DNA of 64,000 nucleotides from Phyto melanocephala (Eukaryota; Arthropoda; Insecta; Diptera; Rhinophoridae), in NCBI GenBank assembly GCA_941918925.1, contig OW799233.1, positions 120,554,333-120,618,332 on the forward strand, in the 5' to 3' direction. A program made the translations under genes and the position numbers. Under the pieces are notes generated by a model, which was not told where the DNA came from, did not search any database, and saw only the letters and a program-made list of their open reading frames with translations. This document shows positions 36,190-48,189 of this stretch, in pieces; the stretch's first letter is position 1, and every line of letters begins with the position of its first letter.

Positions 36190-37880
36190 TTATACCCTAC
36201 ACCTGTGGTGCACAAGGGTATATATAGTAGGGTGATCGATTATTCGACATTTTTAAGAAACCGGTTTTCAAATAGTTCGAAATTTAGAATTTAAAAAAAA
36301 AACCGGTTGCTTGCTTAAAAATTTTGAAAAAACCGGTTAATAGGTCGAATAAATATAATTCTTTCTTATACCCATGACAGAGATACATATATATGTATAA
36401 ACTAGTTTGTTTTATGGTTTAATTGCATTTTAAGTTGACACAAATTCAATGGCATTATTATAAAATGCTGTTATTTAAAATAAAGATGTTAAAGGACAGA
36501 CACTTTTAACCTAAAAGTAACCGAAAACTTAAGTTTCTGCTTCAATTACCTTTAACTTTAAAGGTTAGGTTTATAAATTTAAAAATGCCATTGTTTATCT
36601 ACATGAAACAAAATATGGCAACTAAATTCTGATTTATATTTTTTTTCTATTTCGACCTTTTTGATTTTTTTTAAGTTTTAATTTTCTAATATTAGTGATT
36701 CAAAACAGTAAATAAATCATTAAAAATGTTATTTCGTTTTGTAAAATTTTTTAAGAAATAAATTAATTTGGTAAAAGTAATCGGTTTTGCTCTGGTACTG
36801 CCATATTAAAAAACAAAACTTTGTTACAAGGAGGTTGTAATAATCAAAAATATTCAAAAGTCGCTTCACTGCTCACTGTAGTCAAATTTACCATTTACTA
36901 ACATTAACTTTGTAGGCAAGTTGTAATTATGACTCTTTGGGTGCCAAACTATTTTAGTATACAAGTCATATGTTATCAGAGATAATAGTCAAGCTATGAG
37001 TAGGCTTTAGTACAAGTCGCTAGATTTCGTAGAAGCAAAATATTATAAAATTCGCAAATGTTATGAAAAAGTATTGTAAAGTACAATAATTTGGTCAAAA
37101 AACCTAACTGAACAGGGTTACAAAGATAAATGAACATAAAACTAAAAATGAAAAAAACCGGTTTCTAGGAGTAAAAAAACCGGTGTACTCGACATTCGAA
37201 AAATTAACATTTGGAAAAAACCGCCAGCTAAAAGAGTAAAAAACCGGGTTTTCCACCGGTTGTAAAACCGAGTCGATTACCCTAATATTTAGCTTTGTCA
37301 TTCCGTTTGTAATTTTTACAATTTTCATTTCCGACCCCATAAAGTATATATTTTCTAAAAGCTTATGAATATAGGAGTCGATTAATCCCTGACCGTTTGT
37401 CCGTCTGCCGTCTGTCCGTGTGTTGGTTGAAATCAACTTTTAGAAGCAACTATATGTTCCTCAGATCTGCATATGGTATCAATCTCTATATGAGCAAAAA
37501 ACCACGACCACCTCGTTTTTTTACAATTACAACAACAACCTATATACATACTGGTTAAAGTAAACGTGGCATCGAATTCCAGCAGAGCCAAAAACATTTT
37601 ATTTTATTTAATATATTATTTACATTTTATTATTTTTTTTTATATATTTCTTAATTTTTTTAAAAAATTTTTAATATTTTTTTGTAATTTTTTTTATTAT
37701 TTTTTTTTTTTATGTTTAATATATATTTTTTTGTAATTTTTTTTTTGGTATGTTTTTTACATGTACATACATATGTACGTATTTTATGTGAGATGAATGT
37801 TGATACAAACAATTGTTATTGCATGACTACACGTTGTGAAGGGTATATAAGATTCGGCACGGCCGAATATAACACTGTTA
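36190..37880 (+). mobile_element. INE-1-like element split by a hAT-type insertion
   Basis: The 5' end (ATACCCTACACCTGTGGTGC, AAGGGTATATATAG) lies at 36190-36227. The rest (TTTGTCATTCCGTTTGT, the core, the GTCCG cluster, the T tract and the 3' hairpin ATTCGGC-ACG-GCCGAAT) resumes at 37293 and ends CACTGTTACTTG at about 37880. Removing 36228-37292 restores a normal ~630-bp copy. Confidence 0.8.
36228..37284. mobile_element. hAT-type non-autonomous transposon inside an INE-1-like copy
   Basis: Terminal inverted repeats TAGGGTGATCGA (left) and TAGGGTAATCGA (right, reversed) are flanked by an 8-bp duplication, ATATATAG / ATATTTAG, with one mismatch. Eight-base duplications are characteristic of hAT elements. 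Multiple AAACCGGTT-type motifs crowd both subterminal regions (about 36270-36345 and 37150-37265) and are candidate transposase-binding sites. The interior has no transposase frame. Confidence 0.75.
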
Positions 37881-38834
37881 CTTGTTTATTTTCATCTGTG
37901 TACTAGCAAACAGAAAGTTGCCCAAACATTTTTCAAACCTGAATTTTAGGTTGCTTTTTACATATAAATATGTACTTCCTATGGAAAACTAAAATTTAGG
38001 CAAAATCAGGCAAATCTCTCTTTAATAGTAAAAATAATTACTTTATAAAATCTTAAATCATTTGCTATTTTGTACATCGTGTGAGCAGTATAACTCAATT
38101 TTCTCTTTTGGATTCCCATATGTATGGGACGCTGGTTTGTTACTTTTAACAAACTGCTGTTGGATATTGTTGTGGGTCAGGATATGCTAGAATTTTCCGT
38201 AAGTACTTGTTAACAGAATTTTGTTTGGATTGACAATCGCGCATTGCAGCGTTTTTGACAATTAGATTGATTTAAAATTGATATCACTCTCGTAAAGTTT
38301 TGCTTATCAAATAGCGTAAAAGTGCTTCAAGCAGATATCATTTAAAAAATATGTTTTCATTTTAATACATACTTATACAGACATAATTCAAATTTACTTC
38401 TTGGTAAGATAATTTGTGGGATATTTTATTGTTAAAAATATGAATCTGTAAGCCCTGCCAATGTTCAATGTAGTCTTCGAATGTATAACCATATTCTTAG
38501 TTCTTTATGTATTACTTTTACTGACAAGGAAAATTAAAATCTAAAATAAAATTATTATAAACAATGTGAAAGTACTAGGTTCATTAGCAGAGTATTGAAC
38601 ATTAAAAACTATTACAAAATAGATTTTATTGTTTTTAAGATTAGTAATAGAACGTTTACTCGCACATAGTCAAATAAATTTATTTTAATGCAGAGTTGAC
38701 AAAGAAATCATTCTTTAAACAATTTTATTCATCATATAAAAATATCTTGTTAAAACTTTTAAAATTGAATAATATAATATTAGCTTAGTCCGGATCGTAT
38801 TTCCAACTTAAAAGAAAATAAATATTTAAAAAAG
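37881..38834. other. AT-rich DNA, no gene seen
   Basis: No coding, RNA or repeat feature supported. Confidence 0.4.
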
Positions 38835-38958
38835 TGCCGATATTGTTAATACGCTTCACAATCATGTACATGGTTATAATGACCAAATTTAGATTTAATA
38901 TTATACGCCATTTTGCTTTGATATATTCGACGCCATTTTTGATTTTTAATTTTTATAT
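38835..38958 (-). mobile_element. INE-1-like subfamily B relic
   Basis: AAGTGCCGATATTGTTAATACGC-like decayed 3' end followed by TTCACAATCATGTACATGGT and CGACGCCATTTTTGATTTTT, as in the copy at 3834. It is truncated by the adjacent LINE 3' end. Confidence 0.5.
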
Positions 38959-38961
38959 AGT

Positions 38962-40085
38962 TAGGTTAGGTTGAAGAGAGGGGAATTAAAAACCCCTTTA
39001 TGGTTTCTACTAGAATTAGGGTTGCCATTTCTATTAAAAAAAAAGAGGAACCCAGCATACAAAATTTAGGACATTTGCCCAAAAAAAGAGGACACATTAA
39101 AAAAAATTAAATTTGATCAAATTTACGACGCCTTTTTCAATACAAAAACAAAATTTGTTTTTACGACAAAACTTTATTTACAAAAATACAAACTGAACAT
39201 ATCATTCTGATTTAATGGTTGAAAATTAAAACAAAAAAAACAACAGAAATTGATTGCATTCATTATTGGGAATGTACACTTTTAAAAATTTTACATATAT
39301 CTTTCAACACTTCCAATTTGAGTCAATATATTACCATCGCATCTCTTCAAATATTTGTAAAACTCTAGGCAATCCATATCAAAATTTTATACCCTTACTA
39401 TATTTTTTGTTCAAGACTTTCTTCTATATCTGGAAAACAAACTTTATGAAAAACACACAGCTGACAAGCAGACCCCTTTGCCGAACTTTTTTAAAATAAA
39501 AGACAAGTTAAAATAGGCCACTTCGATAAATAGCGGCAATTAAGGATAATAAAACTAATTTTGTACAAAGAGAAGTTTTAAAATTGTACTTTTTCAAAAC
39601 TAATTGTACGAGCACCTAAATCTTTTTTTATACATTTTGTGATCTGTGATTTGAAGTTTGAATGTAAGAAAAAAACTTCAGAGAACGGGCAAAACGCCGG
39701 ACAACCCCGGACATTTGCTAAAAAAGAAGTAGGACTACCCCGGATGCCCTAAAAAAGAGGACGGTGTCCGGGGAAAAGAGGACGGATGGCAACCCTAACT
39801 AGAATCATAATCTAAAATTCTTATAATGCTGCAGCAAGGCCAAGTACCCAGTCTCTTAAATGTAACTTGTTAGGATTTCCAATGTCAATTCTGTAGAAGT
39901 TCCAAGTTCGAAATAATGTCCACTTTAAAGCGCTCATCATCAGACAAAATGCAGAGCATTGCCAATATAGGGTTTCATCCTCTTCTTCACATGCTATACA
40001 TGTCGTTTATTTTAATAGTGCTGGCCTACTCAGTTTCTGAATCTCATTCGATTTCTTAAGATTTAGATCACTGAATATTATGTTC
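38962..40085 (-). mobile_element. Non-LTR retrotransposon 3' end, split by a hAT element
   Basis: Read on the minus strand, 39820-40010 encodes CIACEEEDETLYWQCSAF, then WNFYRIDIGNPNKLHLRDWV and LGLAAAL followed by a stop. A Cys-x-x-Cys with an acidic run before the C-terminus is typical of fly jockey/I/R1-type elements after the RT or RNase H domain. The 3' untranslated part continues to CCTAACCTAA near 38962. A hAT-type element at 39017-39797 interrupts it. The 5' end is lost. The family assignment is from pattern recognition only. Confidence 0.6.
39017..39797. mobile_element. hAT-type non-autonomous transposon with perfect 8-bp duplication
   Basis: Twelve-base terminal inverted repeats TAGGGTTGCCAT are flanked by an exact 8-bp duplication, ACTAGAAT (39009-39016 and 39798-39805). 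Subterminal AAAAGAGGAC motifs repeat at both ends (about 39048-39095 and 39725-39785), likely binding sites. The 81-aa ORF at 39254-39499 does not resemble a transposase. Confidence 0.85.
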
Positions 40086-40320
40086 GTCACCCTACTTGTT
40101 CTTTCATCGCCAAAACTTTAAAATCTGTTCTGAACCCCTGAAAGAGTTTTACATTTTCTAAGATTATGGTATTTAAAAATGATCCAACTTTGGTTTATTT
40201 GTCGGTTTTTTCGTTTCCAATTATGTCATGTTGTATTGGTATAAATATTATCTCAAGACGTTCACAATTTGCATGCGAGTTTATTTAACTCTTGCATTTC
40301 GAGAATATATAGAATATATA

Positions 40321-41143
40321 CTGGGTGACTTAAAATTACCGAAGGTGCTTGAATTGCTTATTACTTTTTTATTGTATTTTTTTTTCTTTTCTTTTCAGTA
40401 TTCTGTAAAGAATACTTGGGGAATTTAAAATGGAGCAGTACTCAATTGAACAACGTGCCCAAATTGTTGAGCTTTATTTTTCATTTTAATTTATAATTTA
40501 ATTATGGGTGACGAAATCCATTTCCAATTAAGTGGGTTCATTAAAAAGCAAATCTGTAGGATATGGGCTACGAAAAATCCGAGAGTAGTTCAACAGCGTC
40601 CAAGTGTACGGTTTGGTGCGGTGTTTCATCGGAAAGGATAATTGGTTTTTACTTTTTTGAAAATGAACACGGGGTCGCTGTTTCCATCAATTGTGTCAGA
40701 TATCGACCATCCGCAAGTATAGTTCCAACAAAATAGAGCCACAGCGCACACTGAAAGGGACACAATGGCTCTTTTACGGGACATCTTCAGTGAACGAATT
40801 ATTTCGCGTATAAGTGATTTTAGTTGGCCTCCGCGTTCACCGGATTTAACCGCTCCAGACTGTTTTCTTTGGGGTTATTGGAAAGGAAAACTACATTAAT
40901 AAGCCTAGAACAATCCAGCAATTAAAAAGTAATACATCCGACGAAATAAACAACATAACACCTGAAGTTTTGATTAAGATTTTGGAAAATGTGTTGGAAA
41001 GAGCACGAATTTTTCGAAGTAGAAAATGGCCACCACTTGCGAGATATTATTTTTCATAACTAAACTAAAAATATTTTAATAATTATTTCTGAAAAAAAAT
41101 ATATAACGAATTTAAACCCCTTCGTTAATTTTGGACCACCAAG
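40321..41143 (+). mobile_element. Mariner-superfamily transposon, decayed
   Basis: Imperfect terminal inverted repeats CTGGGTGACTTAAAATTACC (left) and, reversed, CTTGGTGGTCCAAAATTAAC (right), with TA at 40319-40320 and 41144-41145. The plus strand encodes transposase pieces in changing frames: MEQYSIEQRAQIVELYF from 40431, then, after a deletion, GDEIHFQLSGFIKKQICRIW (about 40506), VRFGAVFHRKG, and WPPRSPDLTAPDCFLWG (about 40829). The motifs fit the same broad transposase class as 28931-29839, but the ends differ, so it is a separate family. Confidence 0.85.
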
Positions 41144-41145
41144 TA

Positions 41146-41224
41146 CTTATGGCGTCGGAAAATAATACTGCAGAAATTACAAACGGAATGACAAAACTAT
41201 ACCCTTGGCACCACAGGGTATAAT
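41146..41224 (-). mobile_element. INE-1-like 5'-end fragment
   Basis: TTATGGCGTCGGAAAATAAT then ATTACAAACGGAATGACAAA and CACCACAGGGTATAAT: the core and 5' end of the family, cut by the mariner insertion. Another tiny piece (GGTGAAGGGTATAATAAAC-like) is at 41725-41745. Confidence 0.65.
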
Positions 41225-41790
41225 AAGAAAGATTTTAGTCTTTTCCAAGAATGTTTTAAACGTTTTTTTTTTTTATAGTTTTTAAAAGTTTGTTTATGTT
41301 TGTTTTTGGGTGTTTATATTTACACTAACTATGTATGTAGATCTGATACATTCGACTGCATTTTGTTTATGATTTTCCTATACAACATAATTTGATGTTG
41401 GGATATAAGATTCATATTTCAAAACTAATTAGTTACAACATGTGTTCGTAAAAATGTGCCAATAATGTATATAGTTTTGGAGCTGTTATGGGTTGATTGA
41501 AAGACGAATTTCCAAAATGTATAAATCTTATTTATCATTTTATTTGTTAAGAGTATGATGCCCATTGTTACCAGATAGAAAGACAATTTTAGAAATCAAT
41601 CAGCTTTAATTGCTAAATCACTTTTTGCGGAACGCCTTTTTTAAATATTTTATTTTAGCTTCGACATTTACAATTAATGTGGATTTTGATTCATTTTGCG
41701 CCACCTTGTATATCCTTGGTACGGCAGGTGAAGGGTATAATAAACAATTATTGTTGTTGATTTGCTATTGAATTATTTTAATAATCTATA

Positions 41791-42525
41791 TCTATATATA
41801 TAAAAGTGAAACTCTGTCTGTCTGTGGGTGTGTGTGTGTGTTAGATATAGACTCTGAAACCGTAAAGCCGAAAGTGGCCGGGGCTACGCCCATAAAAAAA
41901 GTTATAAATTTGAGGTACTTGTACTGGACCGATTTTTCTGAAACTTTGCACACATATTGAGTTGTCATGACTATATAATTTTGTGATTAAAAAGTGAGCA
42001 GTGCCACGCCCATAAGAAAAATAAGTTATCAGTTTTAGCTACTTGCACTAGATCGATTTTTCTGAAACTTTGCACACATATTGAGCTGTCACGACTATAT
42101 AATTTCGTGATTAAAAAGTGGGCAGTTCCAGGTCCATTAAAAAAATAGGTTATCAGTTTTAGCTATTTCCACGCATTCCAATGGTTCCCACCGATTTGCC
42201 TTTCGACTTCAAGCGACTACAGCTTCCAGTTCGCCTTGCCTTCGCTATTACCATCAACAAAGCACAAGAACAATCTCTGCATGTTGCAGGATTGAATTTG
42301 GAAAATCCATGCTTTTCACATGGCCAGCTGTACGTCGCATACTCCAGAATGCGAACACCAAAAAATTTGTTCATTTTTACAGCAAATAGAAAAACCAAAA
42401 ATATTGTATACTCAGTTGCATTACTATAAAATTCAATAAAATATTATTTTTAAAATATTCAATTAAAATTCAGAATGCATTTTTATTCATTAAGTGGCGT
42501 AGCAACGCTCGCTGAGCTTGGCTAG
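41791..42525 (+). mobile_element. Helitron, copy 2, with helicase remnant
   Basis: Begins TCTATATATATAAAAGTG after A and ends GGCTAG before T (CTAG at 42522-42525). The short hairpin GCTC-GCT-GAGC lies just upstream of the CTAG: canonical Helitron ends. Inside are about two ~118-bp repeats in reverse of copies 1 and 3, then the helicase remnant at 42181-42429. The 735-bp size shows that most of the element has been deleted. Confidence 0.85.
42181..42429 (+). pseudogene. C-terminal remnant of a Helitron Rep-helicase (PIF1-like domain)
   Basis: Encodes 82 residues containing LQLPVRLAFAITINKAQEQS, VAGLNLENPCFSHGQLYVAY and SRMRTPKNLFIF. These match the end of superfamily-1 PIF1-type helicases (the TINKAQGQT and GQLYVALSR motifs V and VI), which unwind DNA during rolling-circle Helitron transposition. 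The upstream Rep (HUH) and helicase motifs are missing, and the frame runs to a natural-looking stop close to the element's 3' end. A remnant, not a functional gene. Confidence 0.9.
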
Positions 42526-42526
42526 T

Positions 42527-45500
42527 AAATAAATAAAAGTAATTGGGTTATTGAACTTAATTAAAAGCTAATGAAAAAAAAAAAACAGAGTAAAAATTAT
42601 ATTTGACTTCTGGGCATTCTTTCTATTAAAAGTAACCTTTTTAATAATAACATAATTAGTTTTTACTTTTTCTGATTCAAAAATATATTTGAAATCGCAA
42701 TTTTTAATATTTTTTCCCCAAGAAATTAAATACCAAGGCCTTACTAATACTTTAAATGTGCAACCGGTGATTGACAGTTGAAGGAATTAATTTTAAGTTT
42801 CAATAACAAAACTTACTTTTTGTGGAATTCTTGATGTTTGAAGAGCAAATATAATATTTTGTTTACCAACATTAAACCGAGCCCATCTCTATGTGAACTA
42901 GAAATGTCAGCTTAACAGACTTGTCACTAATTTTATTTAGTGATAAACGTACTTAAACAAAAATGTAATTTAATTCCCATTGTAAACAATACTTACATGT
43001 CACCTATAATTCTCCACTCTTAGGCAATGACAAAAAACCTCAACTATGTATTAATGTACGTTTTTTTTTGTACTTTTCTTGAAAATTAACATAAATACTA
43101 GCGTTTATATATGTATATGTATACCTACATGTATAAATATGTTTGTGTGTATATTTTTGCGGTTATTAAACATTTTTCATTTTACTTTATTACAACACAG
43201 TGTTTGTTGTGTCTCCAGTAGTATTGACTCTATACTTAAGCTACGTTCACATTTGGCAAATATTGGCCCAAATAAGCGTATCAACTGTTTTTAATAAATA
43301 TTTGTTAAACTTTATGTGATTTTCCTTATGCCAAATATAGTCAAAACATATTTAATTAATTGATATTGCAATTGGTTTAAATGTAGAAAATTCATCAAGT
43401 TGATTTCAACATACACACGGACAGATGGACAGACGGGCTTAGTTAAACAATTTTACTATCTATAGGTCAAATGAATATTGTTGAAATTAAAGACGGAATG
43501 GCTTGCTGTCGATAACTTAATATTGTTATAAGTAGTCATTATAATCGTCACCATTTTTTTTTTCTACCTGCCTGTCTGCTTGGGAACTAACTCACTTAAT
43601 AACTCAAATTGTTGTGCCTCCTTTAGAGCAACAATCGATATAATTGTGTAGGTCAAGATCCATAAAAAAGTTGTGTCCGTAATTTTCTAGGACAAAAGAT
43701 AATTCAATGACGATTCTAAAATTACTAAAATTTTTTGCCACGCTTTAAAATACAGCTGATTTAATTTTTTGTACATTACGTTGTCATTTTTAGTTTGATC
43801 GTAATTTATTGCATAGAGTTGTTAATGACTTTAATTTTGTTGTGGGTGGTTTTTTACTTGAATACAACTAAATCGGTTATATTTTAAGGCGAGACAAACA
43901 TTTTTATTTTTGTAGTTTTAGAATTATCATTGAATTATAATTTAATGTCATTCTTTAAAAAACCTTTTTTCCAACCATAATATCTGCCACCTACATAGAT
44001 ACCATGTTATGGTTAAGCCAATCTCCAATGTTCTTGATCCGTATATAGACGTAGATTCCTAGAAAGGAAGTTCATGGTACAATAACAGAAATAAGAAGAA
44101 CAACTAAAGCCTTTCAAATTTTTAACAAAATTCAATTTTACAATAGAGTAAGTAACATAACCTTTAAAAGAAATCAATTACGTGACATATTTTGTGAACC
44201 ATTAACGTTACAATCGATAAGTTTTACATATTTATGTAAGTCATGTAAAAATAGCTTTTTCAGGCCCAAAACTGACTTAAAAAAGCACATAAGACCTAAC
44301 ATGTGGTAAGACTGCCTCTGCCCAGGCTAGTGAATATATATAGAAAAGTTATTTTTTTTAAGGAAACTAAAATAAAATTAAAATTAATTTTTTTCCGAAG
44401 TAACTTTAAAAAATTTTTCACTCAAGATCTAAAGAATATAGTATTTATCGCAATTCAATTTTAAAAAGAGTGCCCTATAAAACGCTAAATTGATATCTGT
44501 TCATGCAGTTGATTATATTTTGTTGCCCACTTTATACTAGAATAGAAAAAAATCGCTTATAAAAAGCTTAATTGCCAGTAGCGGCTGTTGTTAATATTCT
44601 GGTTGCAGAAACTTAAGCATATGTTGGTTGTAAGTTGTTACTTATTTGTTGATTGTTGTTTATATTTGATTTTTCTTCGTTTGTTTCATATACAATCGCT
44701 CGCTCGCTCGTTCGTTTCCTATCTATCGTGTTGTTTAGAAACTTAAATACCGCCACCGCTAATACCAAACGAAACTAAAGACAACAAAACATATACAGAT
44801 ACAAATACTGCATATGCTTGTGTGGGAAAGTGTTGTACCAACTGATAAACAGAATGCCGCCTCATTTGAAACGATTCGATTTGAAAATGAATTAGAAAAT
44901 TAGAAAAACAAAAAAAAAATAAATAAAATAAAATAAATAAAAAAAAATGTATTTAAAAAACATTGTGGCGTGGAAAGCAAGATAGCAAAATAATTTTTTT
45001 AGTTGTTTGGGTGCAATGTTGGTGAACACAACGAAAGAACAAAAATATATTTTATAAAAAAATTTTAATTAATTTCATATAAACGATTTGGAACAAATTA
45101 CGAAAATCTATGAATATATTTTTAAATAAATAAATAAATAAATAACGGTCGGTATAATTTTGAGATAAATACAAAAAAATATTTTAAACAAATAAGTAAT
45201 TTTGAAAATGTTATAAAATAAATAAGAGCAAAAATTTTAAAAAATAAATAAAAAAATTATTTAATCTCAAAATCTAATTTAAAATAATTTACACTTTGTT
45301 TTAAATTTAGCACAGTGGGTTAACAAAAAAAAAATGACTCATAATTAAAAGCATCATAATCATCATCGTCATCATTCATGCCTTAATTATTTTAACATGT
45401 GTGTATCTGTGATTGCGATGCAAAGGAAAGAAATATTCAAATGTTTATTGATGTTTCATTTTCATTTACAATTAAATGTAAATAATGTCCGCGAAAATTG

Positions 45501-46636
45501 TGTACAAACAACAACATCAAATTGGAATAAAAAACGCATAAACAACTCTTAAAGTTCATGATTAAGTCATATAAACTATTATAATTTGAATTAGAAAACA
45601 TACGTCCAAGTTGAGTTGTTGTGTTTCTGTTAAATCACATAAAAGTTTATAATTTTTTATATTTTATTTTTGGCATCTTATGAAATTGAAAAATGTGATT
45701 TTATCTTAATTTTTGTTTTAAATAATATTTTTTGTATTTGTTCCAAAAAAACATGCAAATTTTAATAAAAGCTTTTAATAATAACATTTCAGCTTGTGTT
45801 TTACTAAAAGCAAAAAAAAAAAAAAAAAATAAAGAAAAATAAAAAATATTAATGCAATAATTTAACCTGTTTTTTATACTTCAATGTAATTTATGATAAA
45901 CATACTTACTGCAAATATTGTTTTATTTTTTTCTTCTTGTTGTATTAAAACTTTCACAATAACAATCTTATCTTTTAGAATAAAAAAAGATGAAAAATAC
46001 ATGTTAAATTTGTATTTAAATATGAGATTTCAAGAAGATTATTTAATACAAACAAACTTCATTTTTTTTAATCTTAATTACAAGTAGATGTGATAAACAG
46101 AGCGAGTAAAAGACAATTACTAGCTTTATGCTCTACCCTAAGTTGTACATACATACATTAATATAGTACATATTTATCTATTGCACCATTCGCAAGTCTA
46201 AGTTGTATTTTGTATTGTCTATCGTATTGTTTCTTAATTTTGGCACAATATTTGTTGTATCAGTTAAACGTCAAGCAAATAAAAAATCGGAGAAAGTTGA
46301 TCAATTCTAACTTCTGCAGATTTATATAAAAAAGTGAGAACAATTTTCAGTAATAATTGTTGCATAGTTAAAAAATCAACGGAATATTTAAATTAAAAAT
46401 AAATTTTTATTTAAAAAACGAAAACATTCTACAAAAATAACTTTTTGATTCCGAAAAAAAAACGTTAATTTGCCATTTCTTTTTTTAATCTTATACAACA
46501 CTTAAAAAATTTTGAAAAAAATTGTATTGTATTACCAACTATCATTGTATTACCAACTATCATTGGCGTAACTACAAATTTTTTCTGGGCGTCGCAAAGG
46601 CCCAATCTGAAACTGAGTTAATTTTATATGTATAAC
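42527..46636. other. Intergenic AT-rich DNA with few features
   Basis: An INE-1-like core fragment lies at about 43393-43510 (ACACGGACAGATGGACAGAC). A locally GC-richer part at about 44570-44900 with GCTCGCTCGCTCG could be a promoter or leader, but no coding exon follows that I can support. A 20-bp unit (TTGTATTACCAACTATCA-like) is duplicated in tandem at about 46525-46563. ORFs at 43079-43294 and 45893-46087 have no recognisable features. Confidence 0.35.
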
Positions 46637-46749
46637 AGCTAAGCTCAGCGAGCGTTGCTACGCCACTTAATGAATAAAAATGCATTCTGAATTTTAATTG
46701 AATACATTAAAAATAATATTTTATTGATTTTAATTGTAATGCAAGTGGG

Positions 46750-47033
46750 TCTTTAATATTTTTGGTTTTTCCATTTGCTGTAAAAATTAACAAATTTTTT
46801 GGTGTTTCCACTCTGGAGCATGCGACATACAGATGGCCCTATGAAAAGCATGGATTTTCCAAATTCAATACTGCAACACACAGAGATTGTCCTTGTGCTT
46901 TGTTGATAGTAATAGCGAAGGCAAGGCGAACTGGAAGCTGTAGTCGCTTGAAGTTGGAAGTCAAATCGGTGGGTACCATTGGAATGCGTGGAAATAGTTG
47001 AAAATAATAACTTATTTTTAATGAGAATGGCAC
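46750..47033 (-). pseudogene. C-terminal remnant of Helitron helicase, second copy
   Basis: Minus-strand frame IPMVPTDLTSNFKRLQLPVR, then LAFAITINKAQGQSLCVAVL and NLENPCFS, retaining the intact PIF1-type TINKAQGQS motif. Homologous to 42181-42429; the frame breaks after FS, so the end of the domain is in another frame. Confidence 0.85.
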
Positions 47034-47645
47034 TGCCCACTTTTCTTATTACGAAATTATATAGTCATTGTAGCTCAAAATGTGTGCAAAGTTTCAGAAA
47101 AATCGGTCCAGTGCAAGTACCTCAAAATGATAATTTTTTTATGGGCTTGGCACTGTCCAATTTTCTAATCACGAAACTGTATAGTCATGACAGGTCAATA
47201 TATGTGCAAAGTTTCAGAAAAATCGGTCCAGTGCAAGTACCTTAAAATTATAACTTATTTTTTATGGGCGTGGCCCTGCCCACTTTTCTAATCACGAAAT
47301 TTTAAAGTCATGACAGCTCAATATCTGTGAAAAGTTTTAGAAAAATCGGTCCATTGCAAGTACCTCAAAATTATAACTTTTTTTATGGGCGTGGCCATGC
47401 CCACTTTTCTAATCACGAATTTGTAAAGTCATGACAGCTCAATATCTGTGAAAAGTTTCAGAAAAATCGGTGAAGTTCAAGTAGCTGAAAATTATAACTT
47501 TTTTATGGGCGTGACCCTGCCCACTTTTCTATTCACGAAATTATATAGTCGTGACAGCTCAATATGTGTGCAAAGTTTCAGAAAAATCGGTCAAGTGCTA
47601 ATAGCTCAAAATGGTAACTAATTTTTTATGGGCGTGGCCTCGCCT
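47030..47645. repeat. Tandem array of ~118-bp units inside Helitron copy 3
   Basis: Units begin GGGCGTGGCCCTGCCCACTT-like and contain ACAGCTCAATATGTGTG, AGTTTCAGAAAAATCGGT and GTGCAAGTACCTCAAAAT. Starts are near 47030, 47142, 47263, 47384, 47506 and 47628. Single-unit indels and substitutions show that they are not recent. Confidence 0.85.
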
Positions 47646-47774
47646 ACTTTTTACCACCCATAAACACTCCCTGGAATGTGTACAACAACTTGCCAAAGTT
47701 TGAGTCCAATCGGTGTTACAGTTTTGGAGTCTATAGCTAACACACACACAAAGTTTCACTTTTATATATATAGA

Positions 47775-48189
47775 AGATAGATTAAATGTAAATAGTTAAA
47801 TTATATATTTTACCCTCCAAAATGGTATAGTTATGCCCATGCCAACTATACTGTAAGCCAATACAAAAATTGTGCAAATAGTATTGTATATTACAAGGGC
47901 ATTGTGGTTTGTTTGAATTTTTATGTTGAAAGATATTCACTTCAACATATTAGAAAAAACGATGACAGGATAAAGTTTTCCATCTCTGATGTTTTGCTAT
48001 AATGCCTTAAAAACATAAAAAATTGTTAAAATTGTTGTATATGTTGTACAAAATATTAGTTGACAAATCATCAACAAAACAAAATAAATGGTGTCTTAGT
48101 AACAATGTACTTTATTTTTTTGTGCAAGTGTCATCACTGAACGCTCGCAAACTTTGAAAAATTTTCAGTCGAAGAAGTGAACCTAAAGT
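47775..48189. other. AT-rich DNA, no gene seen
   Basis: No feature supported. Confidence 0.4.

Larger units (their letters stand above)
46637..47774 (-). mobile_element. Helitron, copy 3, with helicase remnant and internal tandem repeats
   Basis: On the minus strand it starts TCTATATATATAAAAGTG (TC at 47773-47774) and ends in GCTCGCTGAGCTTAGCTG, a mutated form of the GAGCTTGGCTAG end of copy 2. It holds five full and one partial copies of the ~118-bp unit (about 47030-47640), then the helicase remnant. Copies 1, 2 and 3 differ in repeat number (about 2.5, 2 and 5.5). Confidence 0.8.

Noticed and set aside
44550..44900. TATAAAAAG with downstream GC-richer DNA as a possible promoter and leader
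   Set aside because: Spacing to the nearest initiator-like CAGTA is about 18 nt, too short, and no coding exon follows.
46979..47245. 88-aa ORF with an internal repeat (FRKIGPVQVP twice)
   Set aside because: It is a translation of the Helitron's 118-bp repeat units; the periodicity is that of the DNA array.
47030..47645. Regularly spaced repeats as a CRISPR-like array
   Set aside because: The whole unit repeats without unique spacers, it lies inside a Helitron, and the genome is animal.
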